64,000 nucleotides of DNA, from NCBI RefSeq assembly GCF_024518675.1, contig NZ_JANIGL010000004.1, positions 1-64,000 of the forward strand, in the 5' to 3' direction. Of the stretch, positions 45,955 to 55,585 are shown in pieces. The notes under the pieces were generated by a model. It worked only from the letters and a program-made list of their open reading frames with translations. It made no database searches and was not told where the DNA came from. Both the position numbers and the translations under genes were made by a program. Numbering within the stretch: the stretch's first letter is position 1; every line of letters starts with the position of its first letter. This DNA comes from Pseudoalteromonas shioyasakiensis. GTDB lineage: Bacteria > Pseudomonadota > Gammaproteobacteria > Enterobacterales > Alteromonadaceae.

Positions 45955-47475
45955 ATGGATACTGAGATAGAACTGAAGTTTTTGGTGTCAGATGCCGTTG
46001 TTCCACTGATCCCCGCGTTAATTACTCAATTTGCTAAAACCGTTACAAATAAGCCTTCTCGTAGCTTGCAAAATGCATACTACGATACCCCTAGCCGTGA
46101 GCTCAGAGCGCTTGATATTGGTTTTCGAACGCGTTGTGCTGATAATCAATGCGAGCAAACAATTAAGCTTGCTGGTGAAGTTATGGGAGGTTTACATCAA
46201 CGTCCTGAGTATAACTTACCACTTGAGAGTAACCGTCCAGACATTAGTGCTTTTGATAGTAGTATTTGGCCACATGGCATGCAAGTGAGTGCAATTGCAG
46301 CTAATTTATACCCGATTTTTAGTACTAATTTTATCCGCCGTACGTGGTTAATCGAAACCGACAGCGGTGCAAAAATTGAAGTCGTTTTAGATAAAGGCGA
46401 AATTTCGGCTTCAGGGCAAATGGAGCCAATATGTGAACTTGAAATCGAATTAATAGAAGGCAGCCGAAACGAGTTATTTGCCTTGGCAGATATACTGGTT
46501 GCACAAAATAATATTCGTTTGGGTTTATATTCTAAGGCTGCAAGGGGTTATCGTTTAGCGGATGAAAAACCACTAAAACCCAGCAAATCAATTGGCTTTG
46601 TGTCATTACCTAAACAAGCAACGCAAGAACAAGCATTAATAGCGGCAATGGGTTTTGGTATTCGTTTTGTGCAAAAGCACGAGCAATGCTACTTCAATAA
46701 ACCAAGTTTAAAAACACTTAAACGCGTAACAGATGGTATTAGCTTAATTCGCCATACATTTTGGCTGTTTGATGACATCGTTGATAAAAGCACGACTGAG
46801 CCTCTAAGGGTTGAGCTTAAATGGTTATTAAGCGAGCTTGCCTGGGTCGAAAATGCGATTCAGCTAAAAACCTACACCTCTAAACGCCATGCGTATTATA
46901 AAAAAATAAACAGTGCACCAGAGTTGACTCAAGTCATCAATGACTTAAAAGAGTTACAGCCAAGCATTACTGATATTAATAAGCTGTTTCATAGTGCACG
47001 CTATAACCGACTATTACTCGCTTTAACTACTTGGCTTGTTGATAAGCAATGGCGTAAGAGTTGGGGCCAAACTGAATATCAAGCTGCTGAAAGACCTGTG
47101 GCAGACATAGCAAGCCGATTATTTAATAAAGATTGGCAAGACTTGCATCAACTATTGCCAGAACAGCAAGCTGTTAGCTGTCAAGATTACTTAAATTTGC
47201 GTACACGTTTAGAAAACAGCTTACTGAGCGGTAATTGCTTAGGTGCGCTGTTTGATAAAGAAGAGCGCAGCGAGTTTCGTATCCCTTGGTTGGATATTTC
47301 TCATGGTATTTATGAATTAAGTACGTTGGAATATTTGAAGCAGTTATGTGCTGGACAAGGTGACGAAGAACTGGAAAAAATTCAGAATTGGCTTGAGAAA
47401 AAGTCAGAGTTTTTAGTCGGTGCTATGGAACAAAGCCGGCAAGCATCACTGAAAATACTGCCTTATTGGCAATAG
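45955..47475 (+). CDS. ygiF: CYTH-CHAD protein, likely inorganic triphosphatase
   Basis: A 506-residue protein resembling E. coli YgiF, an inorganic triphosphatase. The CYTH tunnel domain at about 1-200 begins with the EXEXK signature EIELKF and has a C-terminal ELEIELIEG strand. It is followed by a CHAD helical domain at about 225-495 with the histidine and basic positions expected for polyphosphate contacts (RFVQKHEQCYF, SARYNRLLLAL). CHAD sequence is weakly conserved, so that part is less certain. It is followed 32 bp later by the START-domain gene. Confidence 0.88.
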   Translation: MDTEIELKFLVSDAVVPLIPALITQFAKTVTNKPSRSLQNAYYDTPSRELRALDIGFRTRCADNQCEQTIKLAGEVMGGLHQRPEYNLPLESNRPDISAFDSSIWPHGMQVSAIAANLYPIFSTNFIRRTWLIETDSGAKIEVVLDKGEISASGQMEPICELEIELIEGSRNELFALADILVAQNNIRLGLYSKAARGYRLADEKPLKPSKSIGFVSLPKQATQEQALIAAMGFGIRFVQKHEQCYFNKPSLKTLKRVTDGISLIRHTFWLFDDIVDKSTTEPLRVELKWLLSELAWVENAIQLKTYTSKRHAYYKKINSAPELTQVINDLKELQPSITDINKLFHSARYNRLLLALTTWLVDKQWRKSWGQTEYQAAERPVADIASRLFNKDWQDLHQLLPEQQAVSCQDYLNLRTRLENSLLSGNCLGALFDKEERSEFRIPWLDISHGIYELSTLEYLKQLCAGQGDEELEKIQNWLEKKSEFLVGAMEQSRQASLKILPYWQ

Positions 47476-47507
47476 CTACTTACTAATGACAACGCAAAGG
47501 AATGTGA

Positions 47508-48167
47508 ATGCTAACTAAAATTATGGTCGTTGTTGCTGTTTTTTGTTGTTGCTCGCTACAGGCTCAGGAAAAGCAATGGCAACTATGGAAACAGCAAGAC
47601 GGTGCCAGTGTTTATTATAAAAAACATGACAACGGCATTTTAGAAGTTCGTGGCACTATTACGGTGCTCGGTAGTACGGCAGATGACTTTATGGCGTTAC
47701 TAAGCGACACAAAGCAAGCCCCTAAGTGGATAGAAAACGCCACTTTTGTTGAGGTTTTATCTCGACCCAGTGCTTCCGAAACCATTGTTTACACAAAATT
47801 TAATTCTCCTTGGCCTGTGACTGACCGTGATATGGTGAGTTATTCTTGCTATCAACGATTGAGTCCTTCTCAAACGCAGTTATCAATTCGCGCTTACCCC
47901 GATTACAAAGCTAGTGTTGACTCAGTGATTAGGATCAAAGATTTACAAGCACGCTGGTTATTAGAAGAACAACATACCCAACAAAGCCGTAGTTTAACCC
48001 TTACTCATGATGTTTATGCGGACCCTGGTGGAGCAATTCCGCACTGGCTCAGTAACAAAGTCGCTTTAAAAAGTGCTTTAAAAACACTGCTCGGGTTACG
48101 CCAGCAGCTTATTAAAAAAGCATACATACCGGCGGAAAACATAAGTAAGGTAGGTAATTGCAATTAA
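47508..48167 (+). CDS. Exported START-domain protein
   Basis: A 219-residue protein with a signal peptide (about 1-19, ending CSLQA) and a START/SRPBCC-type lipid-binding fold: WQLWKQQDGASVYYKK opening, the conserved KQAPKWIENAT, KFNSPWPVTDRDMVSY, and the long C-terminal helix LSNKVALKSALKTLLGLR. Such proteins bind hydrophobic ligands; the ligand here is unknown. It lies just downstream of ygiF and may be co-transcribed. A run of cysteines (FCCCS) in the signal region is unusual, but there is no proper lipobox. Confidence 0.8.
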   Translation: MLTKIMVVVAVFCCCSLQAQEKQWQLWKQQDGASVYYKKHDNGILEVRGTITVLGSTADDFMALLSDTKQAPKWIENATFVEVLSRPSASETIVYTKFNSPWPVTDRDMVSYSCYQRLSPSQTQLSIRAYPDYKASVDSVIRIKDLQARWLLEEQHTQQSRSLTLTHDVYADPGGAIPHWLSNKVALKSALKTLLGLRQQLIKKAYIPAENISKVGNCN

Positions 48168-48280
48168 AAGAGAGTGGGTGTTTGTGTTTAGGAGAGTTTT
48201 CTTGAGTTTATATACGCTTTTCATTGTCGAGGTTTAATAAATAGGTAAACTCGCGACACAACAACACGATTTATAAGCAT

Positions 48281-48307
48281 AAAAAAAGCGCCAATTGGCG
48301 CTTTTTT
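48281..48307. terminator. Bidirectional terminator at the metK 3' end
   Basis: AAAAAAAGCGCCA / TGGCGCTTTTTT is a perfect palindrome with A and T tracts, 22 bp from the metK stop and about 115 bp after the START-domain gene. Confidence 0.92.
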
Positions 48308-48328
48308 ACATTCACACAAAGGCTGGAA

Positions 48329-49480
48329 TTAAAGGCCAGCTGCTGCGCGAAGGGCGTCAGCTTTATCTGTACGTTCCCATGGGAATTCATCACGACCGAA
48401 GTGACCATAAACGGCAGTCGGTTGATAAATAGGGCGTTCAAGGTCAAGCATTTGAATTAAGCCGTAAGGGCGTAAGTCGAAATGTTCACGAATAAGTTCG
48501 ATTAAACGTGACTCTTCAAGCTTACTTGTACCAAACGTTTCAACACTGATTGACGTAGGCTCTGCAACACCAATTGCGTAAGATACTTGTAGCTCACACT
48601 TATCAGCAAGGCCAGCTGCTACTACGTTTTTAGCAACGTAACGAGCAGCATATGCCGCAGAACGGTCAACCTTTGATGGATCTTTACCTGAGAATGCACC
48701 GCCACCGTGACGGGCCATGCCGCCATAGGTATCAACGATGATTTTACGGCCAGTTAAACCACAATCACCCATAGGGCCACCGATAACAAAACGACCCGTT
48801 GGGTTGATGAAGAACTTAGTTGCTTTAGAGATAAGTTCTGCAGGAAGTACAGGCTTGATGATGGTTTCCATCACAGCTTCTACTAAGTCATTTTGCGAAA
48901 TTTCTTCAGCGTGCTGAGTAGAAAGTACGACTGCATCAATACCTACTGGCTTGCCGTTTTCATATGCAAAAGTTACTTGAGATTTTGCATCAGGACGTAA
49001 CCAGTTAAGTTCGCCGCTTTTACGTACTTGCGCTTGACGCTGTACTAAACGGTGAGAATAAGTGATAGGAGCAGGCATTAGCACTTCAGTTTCGTTACAT
49101 GCGTAACCAAACATTAAGCCTTGGTCACCAGCGCCTTGTTCTTCAGGGCTAGTACGGTCAACACCTTGGTTGATGTCTGGTGATTGCTTACCGATAGTGT
49201 TTAAAATTGCACACGAATCAGCATCAAAGCCCATATCAGAATGTGTATAACCGATTTCACGTACTGTTTTACGCGTGATTTCTTCAATATCAACCCATGC
49301 GCTGGTAGTGATTTCGCCACCTACCATTACCATACCGGTTTTTACGTAAGTTTCACACGCAACACGGGCATGAGAGTCTTGCTCTAAGATGGCATCAAGT
49401 ACCGCATCAGAGATTTGATCCGCGATTTTATCCGGATGACCTTCAGAAACTGATTCAGAAGTAAATAAATGTTTTGCCAT
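48329..49480 (-). CDS. metK: S-adenosylmethionine synthase
   Basis: MetK makes S-adenosylmethionine from methionine and ATP. From ATG 49480 the protein is 383 residues, equal to the family. It starts [18 protein letters not shown] and shows the ATP-binding [12 protein letters not shown], the phosphate loop [16 protein letters not shown], and [14 protein letters not shown]. An upstream non-ATG start would add five residues with no support. A MetJ box lies about 110 bp upstream. Confidence 0.98.
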   Translation of the reverse strand: MAKHLFTSESVSEGHPDKIADQISDAVLDAILEQDSHARVACETYVKTGMVMVGGEITTSAWVDIEEITRKTVREIGYTHSDMGFDADSCAILNTIGKQSPDINQGVDRTSPEEQGAGDQGLMFGYACNETEVLMPAPITYSHRLVQRQAQVRKSGELNWLRPDAKSQVTFAYENGKPVGIDAVVLSTQHAEEISQNDLVEAVMETIIKPVLPAELISKATKFFINPTGRFVIGGPMGDCGLTGRKIIVDTYGGMARHGGGAFSGKDPSKVDRSAAYAARYVAKNVVAAGLADKCELQVSYAIGVAEPTSISVETFGTSKLEESRLIELIREHFDLRPYGLIQMLDLERPIYQPTAVYGHFGRDEFPWERTDKADALRAAAGL

Positions 49481-49590
49481 TGTCTTTCTGCTCACAAATA
49501 TTGCGCTTCACAAACGTCGGTATTAGCGCTAAAAAATTAAGGGGCGTATTTTATCTAAAACAAGGTTACTTGCATAGTGTTTTTACGCCT

Positions 49591-49598
49591 AGACGTCT
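49591..49598. promoter_or_regulatory. MetJ operator (met box)
   Basis: AGACGTCT is a perfect 8-bp met box, in the divergent gap between metK and tkt. MetJ normally needs at least two adjacent boxes; the flanking octamers are only weak matches. Repression of metK is the likely role. Confidence 0.6.
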
Positions 49599-49756
49599 AA
49601 ATAAAATTACTAATAACTTTTTGTTCTTAAAAAAATTTCATAATGCCCAATTTAATCAGGTTTTTAATTGCACACAGCCCCCACAATAAGTAAGAATGGG
49701 TGTTCTTGTTAAACACACAATAACCAGCGCAAATACAGTTAAAGGTAGGAGAATTC

Positions 49757-51748
49757 ATGCCGTCTCGCAAAGAACTTGCAAATGCTATTCGCGTCTTATC
49801 AATGGACGCAGTACAACAGGCCAAATCTGGCCACCCTGGAGCCCCTATGGGCATGGCTGATATCGCAGAAGTGCTATGGCGCGATTATCTTAATCACAAT
49901 CCAACTAATCCAGAGTGGGTAGACAGAGATCGATTTATACTCTCAAACGGCCACGGTTCGATGCTTATTTATTCTCTTTTGCATTTAAGTGGTTATGATC
50001 TGCCGATTGAGGAAATTAAAAACTTCCGTCAAATGCATTCAAAAACACCTGGTCACCCTGAGTATGGTTATGCACCCGGTATTGAGACTACTACGGGTCC
50101 ATTAGGCCAAGGGATCACAAATGCGGTCGGTATGGCGATTGCTGAAAAAGCATTAGCGGCACAATTTAACCGCAAAGGTCATGATATTGTTGATCACTAT
50201 ACGTATACATTTTTAGGCGATGGCTGCCTTATGGAAGGTATTTCTCATGAAGCATGTTCACTTGCAGGTACATTAGGCCTTGGTAAGTTAGTTGCATTTT
50301 GGGATGACAACGGTATTTCAATTGATGGCGAAGTTGAAGGCTGGTTTAGCGATGATACACCGGCTCGCTTTAAAGCATACGGTTGGCATGTAATTAGTGG
50401 CGTTGATGGCCATGATTCAGACGCAATTCGCGCAGCAATCGAAGAAGCACGCAGCATCACTGATAAACCGACCTTGATTTGTTGTAAAACAGTGATTGGT
50501 TATGGCTCACCAAATAAATCAGGTAGTCACGATTGTCACGGTGCTCCACTGGGTGAAGACGAAATCAAAGCCGCGCGCGAGTTCCTTGGTTGGACTGGTG
50601 AAGCATTTGACATTCCTGCTGATATTTATAGTCAGTGGGATGGCAAAGAAAAAGGTAAACAACTTGAAGCGAGCTGGGATCAAAAATTTGCCGCATACGC
50701 AGCAGCACACCCAGAACTAGCCGCAGAGTTTAAACGCCGTACCAGCGGTGAATTACCTGCTGATTGGAGCGAGAAATCACAAGCGTATATTGAGCAGCTT
50801 GACGCAAACCCAGCAAATCCAGCATCACGTAAAGCATCGCAAGATGCATTAAATGCATTTGGCCCATTGTTACCTGAATTTATGGGTGGCTCTGCGGATT
50901 TAGCAGGTTCAAACCTAACAATCTGGAAAGGTTCTAAAGGCCTTGAAGCAAATGATGCCAGCGGTAACTACATCTATTATGGTGTGCGTGAGTTTGGTAT
51001 GTCTGCGATTATGAATGGTATTGCACTACACAAGGGCTTTATTCCTTACGGTGCGACTTTCTTAATGTTTATGGAATACGCACGCAACGCTGTACGTATG
51101 GCTGCATTAATGAAAGTGCCAAGCATTTTTGTCTATACCCATGATTCAATTGGTTTAGGTGAAGATGGCCCAACTCACCAACCAGTAGAGCAAATTGCTA
51201 GCATGCGTTTAACGCCAAACCTAGTTAACTGGCGCCCGTGTGACCAAGTTGAGTCTGCGATTGCTTGGCAACAAGCGATTGAACGCAAAGACGGCCCAAC
51301 GTCACTTATCTTTACTCGCCAAGGTCTTGCTCAACAAACTCGTTCAGCGCAGCAATTAAGCGACGTGAAAAAAGGCGGTTATGTACTTAGCTGTGATGGC
51401 GAGCCAGAGCTTATCTTAATTGCCACAGGCTCTGAGGTGCAATTAGCACAAGACTCAGCGGCTGAACTACGTAAGCAAGGTAAGAAAGTACGTGTTGTGT
51501 CTATGCCATCTACTGATGTATTTGATGCACAAGATGCAGCCTACAAAGAAAGTGTACTACCAGCTGCAGTTTCACGCCGCGTAGCAATAGAGGCAGGTAT
51601 TGCTGACTACTGGTACAAATACGTAGGCCTAAATGGCTCAGTAGTCGGCATGACCACCTTTGGTGAATCAGCCCCTGCTAACGAGCTATTTGAACACTTT
51701 GGCTTCACGGTAGAAAACATCGTTAGCAAAGCAAACGAATTGTTTTAA
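49757..51748 (+). CDS. tkt: Transketolase
   Basis: Transketolase moves two-carbon units in the pentose phosphate pathway with thiamine diphosphate. The 663-residue protein is the normal length: N-terminal [19 protein letters not shown], the ThDP motif [13 protein letters not shown], the histidine-containing [10 protein letters not shown], and the pyrimidine domain with [14 protein letters not shown] and [18 protein letters not shown]. The ribosome-binding site TAGGAGA precedes ATG 49757. It stands alone; the usual epd-pgk-fba genes do not follow here. Confidence 0.97.
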   Translation: MPSRKELANAIRVLSMDAVQQAKSGHPGAPMGMADIAEVLWRDYLNHNPTNPEWVDRDRFILSNGHGSMLIYSLLHLSGYDLPIEEIKNFRQMHSKTPGHPEYGYAPGIETTTGPLGQGITNAVGMAIAEKALAAQFNRKGHDIVDHYTYTFLGDGCLMEGISHEACSLAGTLGLGKLVAFWDDNGISIDGEVEGWFSDDTPARFKAYGWHVISGVDGHDSDAIRAAIEEARSITDKPTLICCKTVIGYGSPNKSGSHDCHGAPLGEDEIKAAREFLGWTGEAFDIPADIYSQWDGKEKGKQLEASWDQKFAAYAAAHPELAAEFKRRTSGELPADWSEKSQAYIEQLDANPANPASRKASQDALNAFGPLLPEFMGGSADLAGSNLTIWKGSKGLEANDASGNYIYYGVREFGMSAIMNGIALHKGFIPYGATFLMFMEYARNAVRMAALMKVPSIFVYTHDSIGLGEDGPTHQPVEQIASMRLTPNLVNWRPCDQVESAIAWQQAIERKDGPTSLIFTRQGLAQQTRSAQQLSDVKKGGYVLSCDGEPELILIATGSEVQLAQDSAAELRKQGKKVRVVSMPSTDVFDAQDAAYKESVLPAAVSRRVAIEAGIADYWYKYVGLNGSVVGMTTFGESAPANELFEHFGFTVENIVSKANELF

Positions 51749-51767
51749 TCTTTAACGGTTAAAATTT

Positions 51768-51806
51768 AAAAGCCCGCACTGTGTTAAACGCAGCGCGGGC
51801 TTTTTT
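51768..51806 (+). terminator. Terminator after tkt
   Basis: AAAAGCCCGC / GCGGGCTTTTTT enclosing an inner CTGTG-type stem, 20 bp past the stop. The remaining 150 bp up to the parvulin gene hold nothing I can name. Confidence 0.92.
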
Positions 51807-51954
51807 ATGTGCCTAGCAACAATATAAAAAATTAAAGATGGCTTCGGTTATGTAATTTTATTGAAAAATAAATTAGGAAAATTATAAAAAGTAACCTCTT
51901 AAATGCTTAAAAGGTTACTAATGTAATTAAATTTATCAAATTATATGTGCTTAA

Positions 51955-52236
51955 TTATTCAGTACGGCTGGTTACTTCTAACAAGTGGTAACCAAACTGA
52001 GTTTGCACAGGGCCTTGTACTTGGTTAATTGGCGCAGAAAAAACAACCTTATCAAACTCAGGAACCATCATACCTGGGCCAAATTCACCTAGTGCGCCGC
52101 CATCTTGACCTGAAGGGCAATTTGAATGGGCTTTGGCCAGTTCAGCAAAATCTTCACCTTGCTCTATCTTGCTTTTTAAATCTAAACATTCAGCTTCGCT
52201 GTCTACTAAGATGTGTCGTGCGCTTGCCACTGTCAT
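51955..52236 (-). CDS. ppiC: PpiC-type parvulin peptidyl-prolyl isomerase
   Basis: A 93-residue single-domain parvulin, cytoplasmic like E. coli PpiC. Family motifs are ARHILVDSEAECLDLKSKIE, FAELAKAHSNCPSG, GGALGEFGPGMMVPEFD and the C-terminal TQFGYHLLEV with the active-site histidine. It catalyses cis-trans isomerisation of peptidyl-prolyl bonds. GGGAG lies eight bases before ATG 52236. Confidence 0.94.
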   Translation of the reverse strand: MTVASARHILVDSEAECLDLKSKIEQGEDFAELAKAHSNCPSGQDGGALGEFGPGMMVPEFDKVVFSAPINQVQGPVQTQFGYHLLEVTSRTE

Positions 52237-52322
52237 AAAATCTCCCGTTTACATTGTGGTGTTTTTTTAATCAAATTTGTTTCTATTCTAGTCTAATTTA
52301 AATCGAAAGTACCAGTATAAAT

Positions 52323-52898
52323 TTAAATCTTTGAAATTGCTTGCTCAATTGCGTTTGTAAGTTTTTCTGAGTCAGGCTTTGTTCTACTATTAAAACGTTC
52401 AACAGAGCTACGGTCTGCAGAGACCACATACTTATAAAAGTTCCAATTAGGAGAACTTGTTTGCTCGTTCAAATATTTAAAAATAGGGTTCGCATCACTG
52501 CCTCGCACTTCAGTGGGGGCGAACATGGGAAAGGTCACGCCATAATTTACATAGCAAACTTTGGCTGTCTCTTTCTCGTCGTCTTCCTCTTGGAAGAAGT
52601 CATCAGATGGAAAGCCCAACACAACCAAGCCTTGTGCTTGGTATTTTTGATAAACGGCTTCTAAGCCCTCAAATTGTGATGTGAAACCACAATTGCTTGC
52701 AGTATTAACGATGAGCAGAGGTTTGTCTTTGAATTGGCATAAATTAATAGACTCTTTCGAGCGCAATTTTCGTAGGGTTACATTCGTAAAGTCATCACAG
52801 CGTTGAGTGCTCGCTGAGCTTGATTGTTTCTCAGTCTCTGCATAGGCAAAAAAGCAGTTACCTAAGATTGCCGTAGATAGGATTAATTTTTTAAACAT
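52323..52898 (-). CDS. Periplasmic glutathione-peroxidase-like thiol peroxidase
   Basis: A 191-residue GPx-family protein with a signal peptide (about 1-20), so probably periplasmic. The peroxidatic cysteine is in NTASNCGFTSQFEGLE. The second cysteine of the family (VCYVNYGVTFPMF) is present and would act as resolving residue with a thioredoxin-like donor. WNFYKYVV supplies the active-site Trp and Asn. The usual FPCNQF motif is changed to FPSDDF, followed by an acidic stretch (FQEEDDEKE). ATG 52898 has GGAAGAG upstream. Confidence 0.85.
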   Translation of the reverse strand: MFKKLILSTAILGNCFFAYAETEKQSSSASTQRCDDFTNVTLRKLRSKESINLCQFKDKPLLIVNTASNCGFTSQFEGLEAVYQKYQAQGLVVLGFPSDDFFQEEDDEKETAKVCYVNYGVTFPMFAPTEVRGSDANPIFKYLNEQTSSPNWNFYKYVVSADRSSVERFNSRTKPDSEKLTNAIEQAISKI

Positions 52899-53003
52899 CA
52901 CGCTCTTCCTTCACCTGTATCACTGTTTAGTGCTAATTGCAGTAGTGTCAATTTTATTGATACGTTACTATGCAATTTACTGATCAACAACTGTTAATAT
53001 TTT

Positions 53004-53492
53004 ATGATTACTCGATTAGCCAATAAAAATGACTTACCTGCCATAGTGGCTATTTATAATGAAACCATAGCAGGGCGCATGGTAACTGCAGATACTCAAC
53101 CTGTAAGTGTCGCCGACAAACAAGCTTGGTTTGAAAGTCATACCGAAAAACGGCCTATCTATGTTTACGAGCAAGATGGGAAAGTGCTTGCTTGGCTCAG
53201 TTATAAGTCTTTTTATGGCCGTCCCGCTTATGATGGTACGGTTGAAATTAGCATTTATATAACGTCGCAGGCACAAGGGCAGGGATTGGGAAAAGCGCTT
53301 TTATTATTTGCTCAACAGCAGGCAAAGAGACTGAATATAAAAGTGTTATTAGCATTTATATTTAGTCATAACCTACCTAGCATCAAATTGTTTGAGAAGT
53401 TTGATTTTGAGACGTGGGGTAAGTTGCCCAATGTCGCTATTATGGATGGTAATTTATATAGTTTAACTATATTAGGTAAGCACTTAGATTAA
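53004..53492 (+). CDS. GNAT-family N-acetyltransferase (phosphinothricin acetyltransferase-like)
   Basis: A 162-residue GNAT acetyltransferase resembling the phosphinothricin/YncA subgroup. It has the N-terminal AIVAIYNETIAG, the central beta strand VEISIYI, the acetyl-CoA loop QGQGLGKALL, and NLPSIKLFEKFDFETWG. Members acetylate amino-acid analogues or amines; the substrate here cannot be named. It stands alone between the GPx gene and the two-component pair. Confidence 0.85.
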   Translation: MITRLANKNDLPAIVAIYNETIAGRMVTADTQPVSVADKQAWFESHTEKRPIYVYEQDGKVLAWLSYKSFYGRPAYDGTVEISIYITSQAQGQGLGKALLLFAQQQAKRLNIKVLLAFIFSHNLPSIKLFEKFDFETWGKLPNVAIMDGNLYSLTILGKHLD

Positions 53493-53566
53493 AAGCCTCG
53501 CACGTGTGCTAATTTCAAAATTTATACTACGCTTTGCAAAGGTCACTTTAAAAGCGTGGGTAAGGT

Positions 53567-55519
53567 GTGCGAAAAATTTTAATTGTCGATAGCAGCAGTG
53601 TATTAGCAATGCGAGTCAAAGCGTTGCTTGAGCTAATAGGCTGCGAAGTTGATTTAACTCATTTTTCAATGTTGCATGAAGAAGAGTCTTATGAGAGCTA
53701 CGATTTAATTGCGATAGCTCATGGAACCCCGTTAGATATAGCCCAACTTCTAATTGCTCAAGTAAGTAAGGATAACTTTTTATTATTGGCTCCAAAAGCT
53801 GATAATAATGAGCAGTTAGCGGCTTTTAGTGCGCTTAATAAGCTCATTCCCAATGCTGTTGTTATCTACCCATTTTTTGTAAATAAAGAAATAAGCTCCT
53901 TACTTGAAAGCATATTGGAACTTGGCTCAGACTTTATTTTACAACTCCCTACTGTGCTGTTAGTGGATCATGTGCCAGAGCGACTCGAAAAGCTAGAAAA
54001 AAGCCTGTTAGGCGCTCATATTCCCACCCTGTCTGCGACTTCTTTTAATGAAGCATTAGAACAGGCAAATAAACAGCAGTTTGACTTATTGCTCTGTGAC
54101 TTTAGTTTACCTGATGGCTCAGGTCTTGAGGTGTTTGCAAAAATAAAACGGTCGCAGCCTCAATGCCGGTGCTTGCTTTTTACTTCTAAACCTAATCAAG
54201 TCTCTATGATTGAAGCGATTCGCCAAGGTGTTGAAGATGTTTTAGTTAAACCCCTTGATGAAAATGTATTATTACAGTCGCTCCATAAATTATGGCAAAC
54301 AGAATTATTAAAGCGCCATAACACAGAGCTTGTTGAGCGACTGCAAGATACAGTTGATGCGTTAATTGAAAAAGATAGTTTATTACGGGTCATTTATAAA
54401 CATACTCCTGATGCAATTATGTTATTTGAACGCAGTGGTAAAATAATTGAAGCTAATGATGCCTGTTCGCGTTTATTTTCATTGGCGCCAAAAGATTTTC
54501 AGGGCCGATCGGTGTTCGAATTATTAGATGGTCCCTCTATTACTCAGATCAAAGAAAAAATAACCACTCTTAATCAAAATCGTCAGTTTAGCTGCGACCT
54601 ATACTTACCTCAGAAAGATGGATCTGGTATTCCCTTAGTGGGCTCATTTAATGAGATTGACCATCATGGTGAAATTGCCTTGGCTGTTATTTTTAAAAAT
54701 GTTACTCATTTAAAACAAAAAGAAGAGCTTTTATTAGAAGCTAAAGACATGCTTGAAGAACAAGTGCGTGCGAGAACCTGCCAACTAGAACAAGCTAAAG
54801 ATTTAGCCGAAGCTGCTAATCATAGTAAATCAGAGTTTTTAGCGAATATGTCGCATGAATTAAGAACGCCTATGCACTCAATATTAAGTTTTGCTCGGTT
54901 TGGTTTAGACAAGCTTAGTAAAGGTGATTTTTCTACTGATAAATTACTCAAATACTTAACCAGAATTGAATCCAGTGGTGAACGTTTACTATCGTTATTA
55001 AATAATTTACTTGATCTGTCTAAATTAGATGTTGGAAAGTTTCCGTTTAATCCTCAAGCACACAATCTGAGCAATATTATCAAAACTGCAATCGAGGATG
55101 TTGCAGGAACGGCGATGGAAAAAGAAATTGAAATTATCTATATGCCGCCAAAATCACCCATGATTACCTATTGTGATGAAGAGCAAATTAACCAGCTATT
55201 ACGTAATATATTAGGGAATGCACTTAAGTTCAGCTGTCCACTGAGTCGTATCACACTAACGTTAGTTAGCGCTGATGAATACGTGATAATAGAAGTAATA
55301 GATAGTGGAATGGGTATTCCAGAAGATGAACTAGAGCACGTTTTTTCTAAATTTGTGCAAAGTAGTAAAACCAATAATGGTTCTGGTGGTACAGGCTTAG
55401 GCTTGGCTTTATGTAGAGAGTTTGTGCTTTTGCATAAAGGGGAGATTACCGCTCATAACAATGATTTGGGTGGTACAACCATTAAGGTTCGATTACCGAT
55501 AAAAACAGCGGTAAATTGA
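53567..55519 (+). CDS. Hybrid sensor histidine kinase: pseudo-receiver, receiver, PAS, HisKA, HATPase
   Basis: A 650-residue cytoplasmic kinase. Residues 1-120 look like a receiver fold (MRKILIVDSSSVLAMRVKAL) but the phospho-acceptor position reads AIAHGT, so it is probably inactive. A true receiver spans about 147-260 with Asp178 (LLCDFSLPDGSG) and Lys in VLVKPLDE. A PAS domain lies at about 280-390, a coiled coil at 395-425, HisKA with His430 (MSHELRTPMHS), and a HATPase with NILGNALKFS, DSGMGIPEDEL and GGTGLGLAL. No membrane helix is seen, so the signal is probably intracellular. It starts at GTG 53567, and the response regulator follows after 66 bp. Confidence 0.88.
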   Translation: MRKILIVDSSSVLAMRVKALLELIGCEVDLTHFSMLHEEESYESYDLIAIAHGTPLDIAQLLIAQVSKDNFLLLAPKADNNEQLAAFSALNKLIPNAVVIYPFFVNKEISSLLESILELGSDFILQLPTVLLVDHVPERLEKLEKSLLGAHIPTLSATSFNEALEQANKQQFDLLLCDFSLPDGSGLEVFAKIKRSQPQCRCLLFTSKPNQVSMIEAIRQGVEDVLVKPLDENVLLQSLHKLWQTELLKRHNTELVERLQDTVDALIEKDSLLRVIYKHTPDAIMLFERSGKIIEANDACSRLFSLAPKDFQGRSVFELLDGPSITQIKEKITTLNQNRQFSCDLYLPQKDGSGIPLVGSFNEIDHHGEIALAVIFKNVTHLKQKEELLLEAKDMLEEQVRARTCQLEQAKDLAEAANHSKSEFLANMSHELRTPMHSILSFARFGLDKLSKGDFSTDKLLKYLTRIESSGERLLSLLNNLLDLSKLDVGKFPFNPQAHNLSNIIKTAIEDVAGTAMEKEIEIIYMPPKSPMITYCDEEQINQLLRNILGNALKFSCPLSRITLTLVSADEYVIIEVIDSGMGIPEDELEHVFSKFVQSSKTNNGSGGTGLGLALCREFVLLHKGEITAHNNDLGGTTIKVRLPIKTAVN

Positions 55520-55585
55520 GAAGTTAAAAAATAAATTACTTAGTATCACTGGTAAGCATGTTTATTGCGACTAAACTATTAATAT

